This document shows, piece by piece, positions 23,557 to 33,492 of a stretch of 64,000 bases of DNA; positions within the stretch are counted from its first letter, which is position 1; each line of letters begins with the position of its first letter. Under the pieces are notes generated by a model. That model was given only the letters and a program-made list of their open reading frames with translations, was not told the DNA's origin and made no database searches. A program made the translations under genes and the position numbers. The DNA is from Brevibacillus fluminis (lineage in GTDB: Bacteria; Bacillota; Bacilli; Brevibacillales; Brevibacillaceae): positions 310,001 through 374,000 of the forward strand of contig NZ_RHHQ01000012.1 of the NCBI RefSeq assembly GCF_003710825.1. Direction: 5' to 3'.

Positions 23557-25193
23557 CAAACCGCTTTTTTAAGAGAAAGTACCTCCTATTGATCGCCTGC
23601 CTGCTGATGATGGCAACTGGTTGCAGCCAAACCCCTTCACCTTCGAAAGAGACTGGTGAATCAGGAAAGGCAGCAACCGCTACGGAGCCGAAAAAAGGCG
23701 GGACCATTACAATCGGATATCCCGCCGAACCTGATTCGTTGGATGTGCACAAATCTGCGATGGTCGCATCCTCCTTCATCACTTCTCTCATAGGCGGTGC
23801 TTTAGTCTATTACGATCCGAAAACGCAAGAAATAAAACCGAATCTAGCTGAATCGTATACCGTTTCAAAAGATGGAAAAACACTGACATTTACCCTTCGG
23901 GCCGGCGTACGGTTTCATGATGGCACTCCGTTGACAGCAAAGGCTTACAAGCAAACATTAGAACGAGCGCTTGCTCCCGAAACGGCTTCACCGCTAGGCG
24001 GGTATATGTTTGGCTCGATTCAATCCGTATCCGCTCCGGATGACAAAACACTGATCTTGCAGTTAAAAGAACCGTCTGCTCAGCTTGTCTCCAATTTGTG
24101 GGATCCATCGATTGGCCAACCTCTCTCCATGAGTGCTGTCGACAAGCTTGGAACGGATTACGGCAGGAACCCTGTAGGCGTTGGACCGTGGAAGTTCGAA
24201 AGCTGGAAAACAGGCGATTCCGTCACTCTCGTTCGAAATGAAGCGTATCAGTGGGGGAATCCATCTGATGCCAATCAGGGACCGCCACGCGCAGATAAGC
24301 TGGTCATCAAGTTCATCAAAGAAAACCAGACGATGATGGCAGCGTTGGAAAGCGGTGCAATCGACATTGCCGCTTATGTCCCCGCGAAAGAGATAACAAA
24401 GTATAAGGATAGCGATCAGGTTTCCGTTTTGGAGAATCAGAAATGGGGCCTTTCGTTCCTCGAAATGAATACGACTCGCGAGATTTTGCAAGATCAAGCC
24501 GTACGCCAGGCAGTGAATAAGGCGCTCAATAAGGAAGCCATTGTCAAAGCGGTTCTTCATGGAGAAGGTGTAGTCGCCAATACCCCTTTGCCTCCCAGCT
24601 TGTTCGGGTACGATCCAGCGAGCGAACAATACGGTTATCGCTATGATGCGGCTGAAGCCCAGAAGTTACTCGAGAACGCGGGATGGATAGTAAACAGCCA
24701 AGGAATCAGAGAGAAAAACGGAAAATCTCTCACGCTTACTTTATCACTTTCGGAATCCGATAGCCGCATTGGTGAATTGATCCAGATTATGTTAAAAAAC
24801 ATTGGGGTTGGCGTTACCATTCAAAAGATGGACCAGGCAGCACTGATTGAATCGGCAGGCACGGGGCAATTCGATATGGCGATTGTTTCATACGTAGACA
24901 ATGACCCCAATGCGATGAGCCTGTTTTTCGATTCCAGCCAGATCGGTAGTACGAACCATTCTCGTGTTAACAATGAACAGCTCGACTCACTTTTGAAAAA
25001 AGGACGTACGACTTTGGATAAGGAGGAGAGATCGAAGATATATGCAGACATTCAAAAGCTACTGGTTGAACAAGCGTATTGGGCCCCGCTTTATTCGGAA
25101 AAAGAATTTTATCTGGTGAGCAAACGTGTACAAGGAGTGAAGCTTCAACCGATGTATGGCCTCTCATTCCAAGATAGTTGGGTGAACAAGTAA
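23553..25193 (+). CDS. ABC transporter substrate-binding lipoprotein (SBP family 5)
   Basis: A 546-residue peptide/nickel-type binding protein. The signal peptide ends with a lipobox at 'MMATGCSQ', then 'GGTITIGYPAEPDSLDVHKS' at the mature N-terminus, and the family signature 'YTVSKDGKTLTFTLRAGVRF' followed by HDGTPLTA. It captures the substrate outside the membrane for the DppBCDF-like machinery encoded next. Overlaps the hydrolase gene by 4 bp and the next permease gene by 1 bp. Confidence 0.92.
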   Translation: MTNRFFKRKYLLLIACLLMMATGCSQTPSPSKETGESGKAATATEPKKGGTITIGYPAEPDSLDVHKSAMVASSFITSLIGGALVYYDPKTQEIKPNLAESYTVSKDGKTLTFTLRAGVRFHDGTPLTAKAYKQTLERALAPETASPLGGYMFGSIQSVSAPDDKTLILQLKEPSAQLVSNLWDPSIGQPLSMSAVDKLGTDYGRNPVGVGPWKFESWKTGDSVTLVRNEAYQWGNPSDANQGPPRADKLVIKFIKENQTMMAALESGAIDIAAYVPAKEITKYKDSDQVSVLENQKWGLSFLEMNTTREILQDQAVRQAVNKALNKEAIVKAVLHGEGVVANTPLPPSLFGYDPASEQYGYRYDAAEAQKLLENAGWIVNSQGIREKNGKSLTLTLSLSESDSRIGELIQIMLKNIGVGVTIQKMDQAALIESAGTGQFDMAIVSYVDNDPNAMSLFFDSSQIGSTNHSRVNNEQLDSLLKKGRTTLDKEERSKIYADIQKLLVEQAYWAPLYSEKEFYLVSKRVQGVKLQPMYGLSFQDSWVNK

Positions 25194-26131
25194 TGAGACA
25201 ATATTTATGGAATCGACTGGCCTCAGGCCTGCTAGTTCTCATTGGGCTCTCCGTTTTCACGTTTGGGCTGATTCAGTTGATTCCTGGGGACCCTGTTCGC
25301 ATGATGCTGGGAGACAAGGCGACAAAAGAACAGGTCGAACAACTAAGAGAGTCTCTAGGGCTGAATAAGCCGCTTGTCGAGCAGTATGTCAGCTACGTGA
25401 CAGGAATCGCAAAAGGAGATTTCGGCACCTCAATCAAAACAGGACAACCGGTACTAGAGGAAATTATGGCCCGTTTTCCAGCGACGCTGAAAATGGCATT
25501 GTTCGCGATGGCTTTTGCAATTGTACTTGGAATCGCATTGGGGATACTCGCAGCCAAGCACAAAGATACATTTATTGACCGAACGGTGTTGACGCTCGCG
25601 ACACTGGGGGTATCCTTACCCAGTTTTTGGGTGGGGTTACTGCTCATGATGCTATTTGCCGTTAAATTGAAATGGTTTCCGATCGCAGGTGGCACCGGAT
25701 TGCATGATCTCGTGCTTCCTGCAGCAACCTTGGGTGTTTACGCATCCACAATCATTTGCCGTCTGACGAGATCCGGAATGCTCGAGGTTCTTTCCCAAGA
25801 CTACATTCGGACTGCGCGGGCCAAGGGAATCGGTGAAAGACTCATCTTGTTTCGGCATGCGTTCCGAAATGTGTTGATTCCCGTTGTGACGGTCATCGGG
25901 CTGCAGATTGCGTCACTATTGGGCGGGGCGGTACTTATTGAGCAAGTATTCAGTTGGCCAGGTATCGGGACACTGGCGATCGATGCGATTTATTCACGCG
26001 ATTTCCCCATGATTCAAGGAACTACGCTGTTTATGGGAATCATTTACGTGACGGTCAATATTGTGATGGACCTCCTGTACGGGTTGATCGACCCGCGGAT
26101 TGATATCAGCCAGCAAAAGGCGGGTGCATAA
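25193..26131 (+). CDS. ABC transporter permease, DppB-like
   Basis: A 312-residue permease starting MRQYLWNRLASGLLVLIGLS. The first hydrophobic segment is followed by the family box 'LIPGDPVRMMLGDKATKEQV' and the C-terminal EAA-type loop 'LSQDYIRTARAKGIGERLI'. Six membrane helices are evident. Start chosen at the TAATG overlap (25193); the 5-residue extension upstream lies inside the previous gene. Confidence 0.9.
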   Translation: MRQYLWNRLASGLLVLIGLSVFTFGLIQLIPGDPVRMMLGDKATKEQVEQLRESLGLNKPLVEQYVSYVTGIAKGDFGTSIKTGQPVLEEIMARFPATLKMALFAMAFAIVLGIALGILAAKHKDTFIDRTVLTLATLGVSLPSFWVGLLLMMLFAVKLKWFPIAGGTGLHDLVLPAATLGVYASTIICRLTRSGMLEVLSQDYIRTARAKGIGERLILFRHAFRNVLIPVVTVIGLQIASLLGGAVLIEQVFSWPGIGTLAIDAIYSRDFPMIQGTTLFMGIIYVTVNIVMDLLYGLIDPRIDISQQKAGA

Positions 26132-26132
26132 A

Positions 26133-27029
26133 ATGAACGTTGGTAACAAAGTAGTCCCGACTCCATCCGTAAATCATCGGTCACGTGATTTACCTCGATT
26201 TGAAATGTTGGATAAAGTGCTGAAAAACAAGAAGGCAAAATTCAGTCTTTTTTTTCTATTCGTAATCGTGCTTCTTGGGATCATCGGGCCTTGGATCGCT
26301 CCCCACGATCCGATCGAAGCCAATTATGAAGCGTTCTTACAGGAACCTTCTGCAGAGCATTGGCTTGGAACAGATTCGATCGGTCGCGATCTGCTTTCAC
26401 GGATGTTGTACGGTGCGAGGGTCACGTTGACGATTGCGTTGATGTCGGTCGGAATTACGTTTGTTATAGGAACGCTGATTGGCGTCACAAGCGCGTATCT
26501 CGGTGGATTTGTCGATAACCTGCTCATGCGCATCATGGATATTTTGCTGGCACTTCCGGGAATTGTATTGGCCTTGGCGATTGTTGCGGTATTGGGGCCG
26601 AGTTTGAACAATGCAATGATTGCGATTGGAATCTCGTCCATTCCCTCATTTGCTCTGTTGATTCGGGGGGCAGCACTCACGATCAAGTCGTCCGGGTATG
26701 TGGAAGCGAGCAAGTCGATTGGCAGTTCAGATTGGTGGATTATCATGTTTCAAGTGATACCCAACGTAGCCAACGTGTTGATTGTCTATACCACGCTGTT
26801 TGTGGGTGCAGCGATTTTAGATTCGTCCGCTCTTGGCTTTATCGGGTTGGGTGCTCAACCACCTACACCTGAGTGGGGTACGATGCTAAATGAAGGAAAA
26901 GATTTCGTATCGGAAGCCTGGTGGTTGGCGACTTTCCCCGGTATTGCGATCACGCTTGTGGTGTTTATCGTCAACATCTTAGGCGATGCGCTAAACGATA
27001 TTTTTAATCCGCGAGCATCCAACAAATAA
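26133..27029 (+). CDS. ABC transporter permease, DppC-like
   Basis: A 298-residue permease starting MNVGNKVVPTPSVN, 1 bp after the previous stop. Family motifs: 'HWLGTDSIGRDLLSRMLYGA' after the first helix and an EAA-type loop in which 'YVEASKSIGSSDWWIIM' contacts the ATPases. It pairs with the DppB-like subunit to form the membrane channel. Confidence 0.9.
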   Translation: MNVGNKVVPTPSVNHRSRDLPRFEMLDKVLKNKKAKFSLFFLFVIVLLGIIGPWIAPHDPIEANYEAFLQEPSAEHWLGTDSIGRDLLSRMLYGARVTLTIALMSVGITFVIGTLIGVTSAYLGGFVDNLLMRIMDILLALPGIVLALAIVAVLGPSLNNAMIAIGISSIPSFALLIRGAALTIKSSGYVEASKSIGSSDWWIIMFQVIPNVANVLIVYTTLFVGAAILDSSALGFIGLGAQPPTPEWGTMLNEGKDFVSEAWWLATFPGIAITLVVFIVNILGDALNDIFNPRASNK

Positions 27030-27084
27030 AGCGAGCCGGGCATATTCAGACAGATCGGAAGAGAGACAGGGGGATGTATCAGGT

Positions 27085-28077
27085 ATGGATAACGTGTTGG
27101 AAGTAAGGGAACTGTCCATACAGTTTTGCAAAAACTCTGCAAATATAACTGTGGTAGAAGATTTTAACCTGCAACTGAAAAAAGGTGAGTCCCTTGGTAT
27201 TGTTGGCGAATCAGGTTGCGGCAAAAGTGTCACTTCGCTGGCTATTATGAAGCTATTGGGGAGTGCTGGGAAGATAGCGAACGGAAGCATCCTGTTGAAT
27301 GGCATTGATTTACGCTCTCTAAACAATAAAGAGATGCAGCAGGTGAGGGGCAAAGAGGTCGCGATGATTTTTCAGGATCCGATGACATCGTTAAACCCCG
27401 TACTCACGATTGGAAAACAGATCAGCGAGGTTCTCGAAAAGCATGAAAAGCGAAGCAAGGCAGAGACCAAGCAAAAAGTAATGGAGTTGTTAACGCAAGT
27501 AGGAATTGCCCGGGCAGAGGAGATCTACAGCGAATATCCGCATCGGTTATCCGGCGGAATGAGACAGCGAGTGATGATTGCGATGGCGATTGCGTGTAAC
27601 CCGCAATTGCTGATCGCAGATGAACCGACGACTGCTTTGGATGTGACGATTCAAGCGCAAATTCTTGATTTGATTAAAAAAATTCAAAAAGAAGCAGCCA
27701 TGTCCCTCATTATGATTACCCACGACTTAGGGGTAGTCGCCGAGGTTTGCGATAAAGTGATGGTCATGTATGCTGGGCAGGTGGTTGAGGTGACCGATGT
27801 GCGAACGCTGCTGCGCCATCCAAAGCATCCGTATACCGTCGGATTACTCCAATCGATCCCGAAAAAGGGAAAGAGTCAACGTCGGCTGTACAGTGTCAGC
27901 GGAAGTGTCCCCTCGCCAGAGGATTATCCGAAAGGGTGCCGGTTTTCCACCCGCTGCGACAAAGTGATGCCGGTTTGCCTCGAAGAGAACCCAGCGTTAT
28001 GCCAGGTCGATCAACAAACTGCTTGTCGTTGCTGGTTATATCAAGAGAAAACCAAAAGATCGGTGGTAAGCATATGA
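27085..28077 (+). CDS. ABC transporter ATPase, DppD-like
   Basis: A 330-residue ATPase with Walker [10 protein letters not shown]-loop '[10 protein letters not shown]', signature '[14 protein letters not shown]', Walker B '[12 protein letters not shown]' and H-loop 'ITHDLGV'. The C-terminal oligopeptide extension has the Cys-rich stretch [14 protein letters not shown], typical of DppD/OppD subunits that may bind an iron-sulfur cluster. The 55-bp gap before it holds no terminator. Confidence 0.92.
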   Translation: MDNVLEVRELSIQFCKNSANITVVEDFNLQLKKGESLGIVGESGCGKSVTSLAIMKLLGSAGKIANGSILLNGIDLRSLNNKEMQQVRGKEVAMIFQDPMTSLNPVLTIGKQISEVLEKHEKRSKAETKQKVMELLTQVGIARAEEIYSEYPHRLSGGMRQRVMIAMAIACNPQLLIADEPTTALDVTIQAQILDLIKKIQKEAAMSLIMITHDLGVVAEVCDKVMVMYAGQVVEVTDVRTLLRHPKHPYTVGLLQSIPKKGKSQRRLYSVSGSVPSPEDYPKGCRFSTRCDKVMPVCLEENPALCQVDQQTACRCWLYQEKTKRSVVSI

Positions 28078-29039
28078 GGGCTCCTATTTTGCAGGTCAAA
28101 GGCCTCGAAAAACGGTTTCCCATTCAAAAAGGCTGGTTTCGGAAACCAGGTTACATATACGCCGTGAACGGGGTTGATTTAACCGTATATAAAGGAGAAA
28201 CCTTGGGTATTGTCGGTGAATCTGGTTGTGGAAAATCCACGCTGGGGAGGTGCATACTTCGACTAGTAGAGCCTACAGGCGGGACAACCATTTTCGATGG
28301 AAAAGATATGGGCCAACTGAACAAGCGTGATATGCGCGCAGTCAAGCGTCACATGCAAATGGTGTTTCAGAATCCATTTGATACACTGAATCCCAAATTG
28401 ACCATTCGCCACATATTATCCGAACCACTCATCGCGCATCACATCCCATTGGCGGAAAGAGAAGATTTAATCTTGAAGACGATTGAAGCGGTTGGATTGT
28501 CAATGCACCATCTCTCTCGGTATCCGCATGAATTTTCCGGAGGGCAGAGACAACGCATCGGAATTGCCCGTGCGCTTATGCTGCGGCCCAAATTGATAAT
28601 CGCGGATGAGCCTGTCTCAGCCCTAGATGTTTCCATTCAATCACAAATCCTCAATTTGTTGCAGGATCTGCAAGAGCAGTTCGAACTGACCTATCTGTTT
28701 ATCTCTCATGATTTAGGTGTGGTTGAACACATAGCGGACAAAGTGGCCGTCATGTATTTAGGAGAAGTAGTTGAATATGGGAAGAAGCATGAACTGTTTC
28801 AGCGCCCGATGCATCCGTACACGAAAGCGTTGTTGTCTGCCGCCCCTGTTTCCGACCCGGATGAGCGAGCAGATCGAATTATTTTGCAAGGCGATCTTCC
28901 TTCTACCTCCAATCCGCCGAATGGATGTAAGTTTCATCTTCGATGCAACTCGTGTCTGGAGATGTGCAAGACCGTGGCTCCAAAACTCCAAGAAGTAGAA
29001 GGACAGTTTGTTGCATGTCACCTTTATGGACATACGTGA
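28074..29039 (+). CDS. ABC transporter ATPase, DppF-like
   Basis: A 321-residue ATPase starting [20 protein letters not shown], whose ATG overlaps the dppD stop (ATGA). It has Walker A GESGCGKS, signature 'FSGGQRQRIGIARA', Walker B 'LIIADEPVSALD' and the Cys cluster 'CKFHLRCNSCLEMC' at the C-terminus. It is the last gene of the ALDH-hydrolase-importer operon, giving a complete SBP-B-C-D-F set. Confidence 0.92.
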   Translation: MRAPILQVKGLEKRFPIQKGWFRKPGYIYAVNGVDLTVYKGETLGIVGESGCGKSTLGRCILRLVEPTGGTTIFDGKDMGQLNKRDMRAVKRHMQMVFQNPFDTLNPKLTIRHILSEPLIAHHIPLAEREDLILKTIEAVGLSMHHLSRYPHEFSGGQRQRIGIARALMLRPKLIIADEPVSALDVSIQSQILNLLQDLQEQFELTYLFISHDLGVVEHIADKVAVMYLGEVVEYGKKHELFQRPMHPYTKALLSAAPVSDPDERADRIILQGDLPSTSNPPNGCKFHLRCNSCLEMCKTVAPKLQEVEGQFVACHLYGHT

Positions 29040-29239
29040 TGTATGGTAAAAAACCTAACCACGTACAGCGGAATAATCGGTACAAACGAGTACTGCGATC
29101 ATTTTGGAGTCATAGAATGCAGCGGTACCTGGAGTGGGACTTTTGCTTGCGAAAAGCAAAGGCCCTCCGCCGTTTTGGCAGCGAAGGAAAGAATGTTTTT
29201 TGGTATGGAGATGTAAAGCACATCAATTCACTCCGGTAA

Positions 29240-29431
29240 AGTTTCCGAGTTGCCTCCATTTTTAAAGATGTTCCAAACAAAGGAAGCATTTATTCAGATA
29301 TAAAAGATCCACTAGAATTTGCAAGAACAGTAATTTTGTCAAATACCTTTAATGAGAGGTGGTTAACTGAATCGGTTGACTTAGCAAAGGAATTTCAAAA
29401 ATTAAAATTACTTGCCGATTCATTAATTTGA
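29240..29431 (+). pseudogene. Unidentified AT-rich gene fragment (3' end)
   Basis: After a TAA at 29237 an open frame of about 63 codons without a start codon ends at TGA 29429-29431. Part of it reads IYSDIKDPLEFARTVILSNT, then 'SVDLAKEFQKLKLLADSLI'. Composition is clearly AT-richer than the SgrR-like gene it abuts. It looks like the C-terminal end of a lost gene that I do not recognise. The stretch 29040-29239 contains no convincing gene either; the whole 29040-29422 gap appears to be debris at the edge of the AT-rich block. Confidence 0.45.
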
Positions 29432-31255
29432 TGGCTTATGGTCTTCCCCGAGGGCTGCTTTCGCTGTGTCAGGCTGAAACCAGATGCAGGAGAAATCGAT
29501 CCAGCCTTCCGCCGTAAACCGGACATTTTTGACCGTGGACGGGTAGGAAGCTGTCAGTGTGTTGTGCAGCAAAAACAGCAGGGCGTTTTCACGCTGCAGC
29601 AGACGTTCGATTTCAAGCAAGAGCTGCTCCCGGCGTATATCGCATGGCTCGGCTAAAAGCTGGCCGATCTGCTGATCGATGATGTCGTCTACAGCGGGGG
29701 CCAAGTGCGGGCGAATGAAGCAGGCGGCCGATTGGAGCAGCTCGATTTGCGTGACTTGCTCGACATAGATGACAGCACCGAACATCAAAAAGTCGCTCGC
29801 CGCCCAAATGGCCGAATCTCGTAAATCGCCCCAGCTGTGCAGCTCCACTGTAATCGTGATGCCATATGCCTGGCACTGCCACGCGATCCAGCGGGCATCT
29901 GCCGCATGCCTTCCGTATGTGGACAGGCGCAGCTCTTCTCCTCGATAGCCGCTGCGCGCGATGAGCTGGAGAATGTCGTCGTTGCTGACCTTCGTTGACT
30001 CCTGTGGCATCGCCTCGCCGCCGCGGTAATGAAACCCATGTGCAGGGCTATCCCGAAAGCCGCCCAGGTCAGCGATCATCCGCTCCGGTGAGAGAATGAG
30101 TCGCAGCGCTTCGCGAAAATGCCGGTCGTTTTGCGGTCCGGCTTTTTTCCGGTTGAAGGTCAGGATGCTGCTGCTGGCATGGAAAAAGTGCTTGGTGTCC
30201 CAGTCGGCGAAGGTCGGCTGCGCCATTTCACCTGTATCGACCATCAGCTGGCGGGGGGCGGCAGACTCCCACTCCGCAAGCTGCTCAGGCAGAAGCTGCA
30301 AAATTTCCACGTTGTCGGTTTGGGCGCGTCCGGCAAAATAGTCGTCAAAAGCTTCGAGCACCGTGAGAAACGGCTGCCATTTCGTCACGCGAAACGCGCC
30401 AGTACCGGTAAGCAGTCCTGTATCCGACTCCGCCGCTTGTCCAATGATCGATGCGGACGGATGGGCGAGAAAACGGGGCAAGATCCAGTTCGGCGAGGCT
30501 AGCTTGAACAAGACCGTATAGCGATCAAGCGCGACGGCTGTCCCGAGCTGCCTGCCAAGCCACTCTCCCGGCTGCGAGCAAGGTGTGTGCCCAAGCCGCT
30601 GAACCGTACGCACGACATCGTCCGCTGTGCATTCGAGGCCGTTGTGGAACCGGATGCCTTTGCGCAAGTAAAAGACCCAGCGCGTCGCATCGTGATTTGC
30701 TTCCCAGCTGTGGGCCAAGCGTGGGATACAGACGTTTTTCTCCCGATCCAATGCGACCAGCGTATCGAAAATCTGCCGCACCAGATGAATGTCGAATGCG
30801 TAAAACGCCTCGGCTGGATCGAGCGTCAAAATTTGCCGTCCGGTCGGAAAGCGCAGCGTCTCGATACGGCTTGTGTCCTCGGTTCGAACCGCATAGCCGA
30901 ACGTGCCGGAAAGCTTTTGCCAAAATTGCTGCTTGGCCGAGGTTCCGGTGCCGTACTTGTCCAACAGCTCGATCGCTTCGTGAAGTTGTCCGTGCGCAAG
31001 ACGCGCTTGCGCCACTTCCAAAAGTACGGCTTGCAGCGGGAGGAGGAAGGTGAGTGTTGAGGGATTGCCGCGACCGACGCCAGGAACAAAGCGCAGCCAA
31101 TCGGCTTGCTCCATTTTTTTGAGCAACAGCTTGGCATTGCGAGGCGTACAAAACAAGATCGCGGCGAGCTGCGAAAGGGTAACGCGGACAGGCTCGCCGT
31201 CTGCGATCTGTGCGAATGCGTGGCGGAGCGCCAAATAATCGAGTGTGATGGTCAT
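29423..31255 (-). CDS. SgrR-like regulator: N-terminal HTH fused to SBP family 5 domain
   Basis: A 610-residue protein starting MTITLDYLALRHAFAQIADG (start 31255, GGAG upstream). The first 110 residues form an SgrR-type winged helix (VRVTLSQLAAILFCTPRNAK, then 'LLLKKMEQADWLRFVPGVGRGN'). The rest is a solute-binding domain (FDTLVALDREKNVCIPRLAH, 'WVFYLRKGIRFHNGLECTADD'). There is no signal peptide, so it senses a ligand in the cytoplasm. It is divergent from an MFS exporter gene 127 bp away, its probable target. Confidence 0.88.
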   Translation of the reverse strand: MTITLDYLALRHAFAQIADGEPVRVTLSQLAAILFCTPRNAKLLLKKMEQADWLRFVPGVGRGNPSTLTFLLPLQAVLLEVAQARLAHGQLHEAIELLDKYGTGTSAKQQFWQKLSGTFGYAVRTEDTSRIETLRFPTGRQILTLDPAEAFYAFDIHLVRQIFDTLVALDREKNVCIPRLAHSWEANHDATRWVFYLRKGIRFHNGLECTADDVVRTVQRLGHTPCSQPGEWLGRQLGTAVALDRYTVLFKLASPNWILPRFLAHPSASIIGQAAESDTGLLTGTGAFRVTKWQPFLTVLEAFDDYFAGRAQTDNVEILQLLPEQLAEWESAAPRQLMVDTGEMAQPTFADWDTKHFFHASSSILTFNRKKAGPQNDRHFREALRLILSPERMIADLGGFRDSPAHGFHYRGGEAMPQESTKVSNDDILQLIARSGYRGEELRLSTYGRHAADARWIAWQCQAYGITITVELHSWGDLRDSAIWAASDFLMFGAVIYVEQVTQIELLQSAACFIRPHLAPAVDDIIDQQIGQLLAEPCDIRREQLLLEIERLLQRENALLFLLHNTLTASYPSTVKNVRFTAEGWIDFSCIWFQPDTAKAALGEDHKPSN

Positions 31256-31382
31256 GGGAAAACTCCATTCGGGAATGCGGATTAAAAAAGGCGAAAGGAG
31301 CGCGCGGATGTTTGCCCTTTTTCTCTTACCCGCAGTCGCTACAATTAAGATTGCGAAACGATGAGAGAGGAAGGAAACGAGC

Positions 31383-32600
31383 ATGGCGATACTAGTACCT
31401 GCTGCGAAAGCGGCGACGGGCAAGGAACGGTCGTTTGCCATCCTGCTGGCATCCGCTTTCTTGCTCAATATCGGCAATAAAATTTATGAACTGGTGCTGC
31501 CGTTAATGATGTACGACATCACCCATTCTTCGGTGGCGATGGCTTCGATGCGGACGGCTGAGCTTTTGCCCAATCTGCTGTTCGGCATGCTGATCGGCGT
31601 CGTAGTCGACCGCGTGAACAAAAAGCGATGGGTGCTCTTAATGATTGCGGTGCAGGCTTGTTTGCTGTTGTCGCTCGTCGGTCTGGCGCAAGCGGGCATC
31701 CCGTTTTTACCGGTGTACTACCTGATCGGCTTTTTGCTGATGACGTTCAATTACGGCTACTTCAATGCGCAGATTAGCCTGACGAAGCTGTGTGTACCCT
31801 CTGACCGGCTGACAGCGGCCAATGCAAAATTGACGTTTGCTGAGACGTTTGTCGGCATTATGGGCCCTGCTGTCTCCAGCCTAGTTTTGCTCTTGGCACA
31901 CATTCACGATGGGCTCTTGATTACGGCAGGTCTATATGTGATCAGTCTGTTTTTGATGCGCACACTGAAGGTTCAGGAGCCGGTGCCGCTCGCACCGCAT
32001 GGGTCGTTCATTGCGGATTTGCGGGAAGGGTGGACGATGTTTCGCGCCAACCGGATGCTGGTGATGATGACCGTGTTCGTGGTTTTGTTGAATTGTACCA
32101 TGACGGTTGTAAACACGACCATGATTTTCTATGCCAAGGATGAACTGCATCTGTCCTCGTCCGCACTTGCTCTCACACTCTCGTCGGCGGGCGCTGGCGG
32201 CCTTCTCGGCAGCATTTGCGCCAAACGTCTGCGCGACAGCATGGGGCTTGGGAAGCTGTTTGGGGCAAGCTTCATCGGGAATGGGCTCAGTTTTTTGGGC
32301 TTGTACGCTTCAAATGGACCGCTCCTGATGATCCCCGCGCTCATTCTGGGTGGATTCGCCACTGCTGTCTATACGGTGAGCGTCTATACGTTCCGGCTGG
32401 AGCAGACGCCCGCTCCGCTTATGGGGCGGATCGGCGGCATCACAGGTACGCTCTTCCGGTTGGGCATGCCAGTCACGGTGTATGCAGCAGGTTGGGTCAT
32501 GATGTGGTGGGGCAGCAGCGTCATTTTCTTGACCGCGGCGATCCTCAACGCCCTCTTTTTTCTCGGTTACTGGAAAACAGCGTTGTGGCGCATACGATGA
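31383..32600 (+). CDS. MFS transporter (probable efflux)
   Basis: A 405-residue protein with about 12 membrane helices. The MFS loop between helices 2 and 3 is 'GMLIGVVVDRVNKKRWVLL'. AGGAAGGAAACGAGC precedes the ATG. Such proteins beside SgrR-like regulators typically export sugars or small metabolites; the substrate is unknown. It resembles the enterobactin-exporter-like MFS subgroup in length and loop positions. Confidence 0.88.
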   Translation: MAILVPAAKAATGKERSFAILLASAFLLNIGNKIYELVLPLMMYDITHSSVAMASMRTAELLPNLLFGMLIGVVVDRVNKKRWVLLMIAVQACLLLSLVGLAQAGIPFLPVYYLIGFLLMTFNYGYFNAQISLTKLCVPSDRLTAANAKLTFAETFVGIMGPAVSSLVLLLAHIHDGLLITAGLYVISLFLMRTLKVQEPVPLAPHGSFIADLREGWTMFRANRMLVMMTVFVVLLNCTMTVVNTTMIFYAKDELHLSSSALALTLSSAGAGGLLGSICAKRLRDSMGLGKLFGASFIGNGLSFLGLYASNGPLLMIPALILGGFATAVYTVSVYTFRLEQTPAPLMGRIGGITGTLFRLGMPVTVYAAGWVMMWWGSSVIFLTAAILNALFFLGYWKTALWRIR

Positions 32601-32613
32601 GCATGACTGGATG

Positions 32614-32639
32614 AAATCCCTTTCGAACAGGGATTTTTT
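32614..32639 (+). terminator. Terminator after the MFS gene
   Basis: AAATCCCT pairs with AGGGATTT around TTCGAAC, followed by T residues. Confidence 0.85.
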
Positions 32640-32684
32640 CTTTTTTGTCGAAAACGTGCGTCAGAAGGAAGGGAGTAGAGAAGA

Positions 32685-33482
32685 ATGCAGGGACTCATGC
32701 GTTTTGATGAAAAGGTATGCCTGGTCTCGGGGGCTGGTAGCGACAGCGGCATCGGCTTTGCAGCGGCGAAAATCATCGGCAGACTGGGAGGCAGAATCGC
32801 ACTGGTGGCGACGACAGAGAGAATCAACGCACGTGCGCGCGAGCTTGCGGAAGAAGGAATTGAGGCACGCGGGTACGTCGCCGATCTGATGGTCCGGGTG
32901 CAGACGCGCGGCATGGTGGAGCAGGTGGCGGAAGATTTCGGACGCATCGACATTTTGGTCAACAATGCGGGCATGACGCAGGTGGGCGAACCGGAAAAAT
33001 TCATCGCGTTCGCCGAGCTGCCGGATGAAGAATGGGATTTGGGGATTTCCCGCAATTTGACGACTTGCTTCAATGTCACGCGCGCGGTGTTGCCGCATAT
33101 GATTGCGAATCAGTACGGGAGGATCGTCAACGTCTCGTCGACGACGGGAACGCTTGGCGCCAACCCGGGCGAAGCGGCTTACGGAGCGGCAAAGGCCGCG
33201 ATGGTGGGAATGAGCATGGGGATCGCTATCGAGGTGGCGAAGCAGAACATTACGATCAACAGCGTTGCACCCGGTTGGATCGCAACCGGGTCTCAGACGC
33301 CGCTCGAAGCACAAGCCGGCCGCCAAACCCCGATGGGACGCAGCGGCCGGCCGGAGGAAGTGGGACACATGATCGCGTTCCTCGCTTCCGAGCAAGCTTC
33401 GTACATCACTGGACAGCTGTTTGTGGTGGATGGCGGCAACGCGCTTGTGGAAAACAAAGCGCCGCACAGCCAGCATCCATAA
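32685..33482 (+). CDS. Short-chain dehydrogenase/reductase (SDR)
   Basis: A 265-residue classical SDR: NAD(P) motif 'GAGSDSGIGFAAAKIIG', 'NNAG', catalytic Ser in 'IVNVSSTTG', Tyr/Lys in 'AAYGAAKAAMVG' and 'PGWIATGS'. The closest functional type is 3-oxoacyl-ACP reductase-like, but the substrate cannot be told. It ends 10 bp before the convergent carboxypeptidase gene with no clear terminator. Confidence 0.88.
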   Translation: MQGLMRFDEKVCLVSGAGSDSGIGFAAAKIIGRLGGRIALVATTERINARARELAEEGIEARGYVADLMVRVQTRGMVEQVAEDFGRIDILVNNAGMTQVGEPEKFIAFAELPDEEWDLGISRNLTTCFNVTRAVLPHMIANQYGRIVNVSSTTGTLGANPGEAAYGAAKAAMVGMSMGIAIEVAKQNITINSVAPGWIATGSQTPLEAQAGRQTPMGRSGRPEEVGHMIAFLASEQASYITGQLFVVDGGNALVENKAPHSQHP

Positions 33483-33492
33483 AAGCTGCCGT

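Noticed and set aside
29099..29239. Possible transposase or small gene remnant after the Dpp operon
   Set aside because: Only a short frame without recognisable motif; too little to name.
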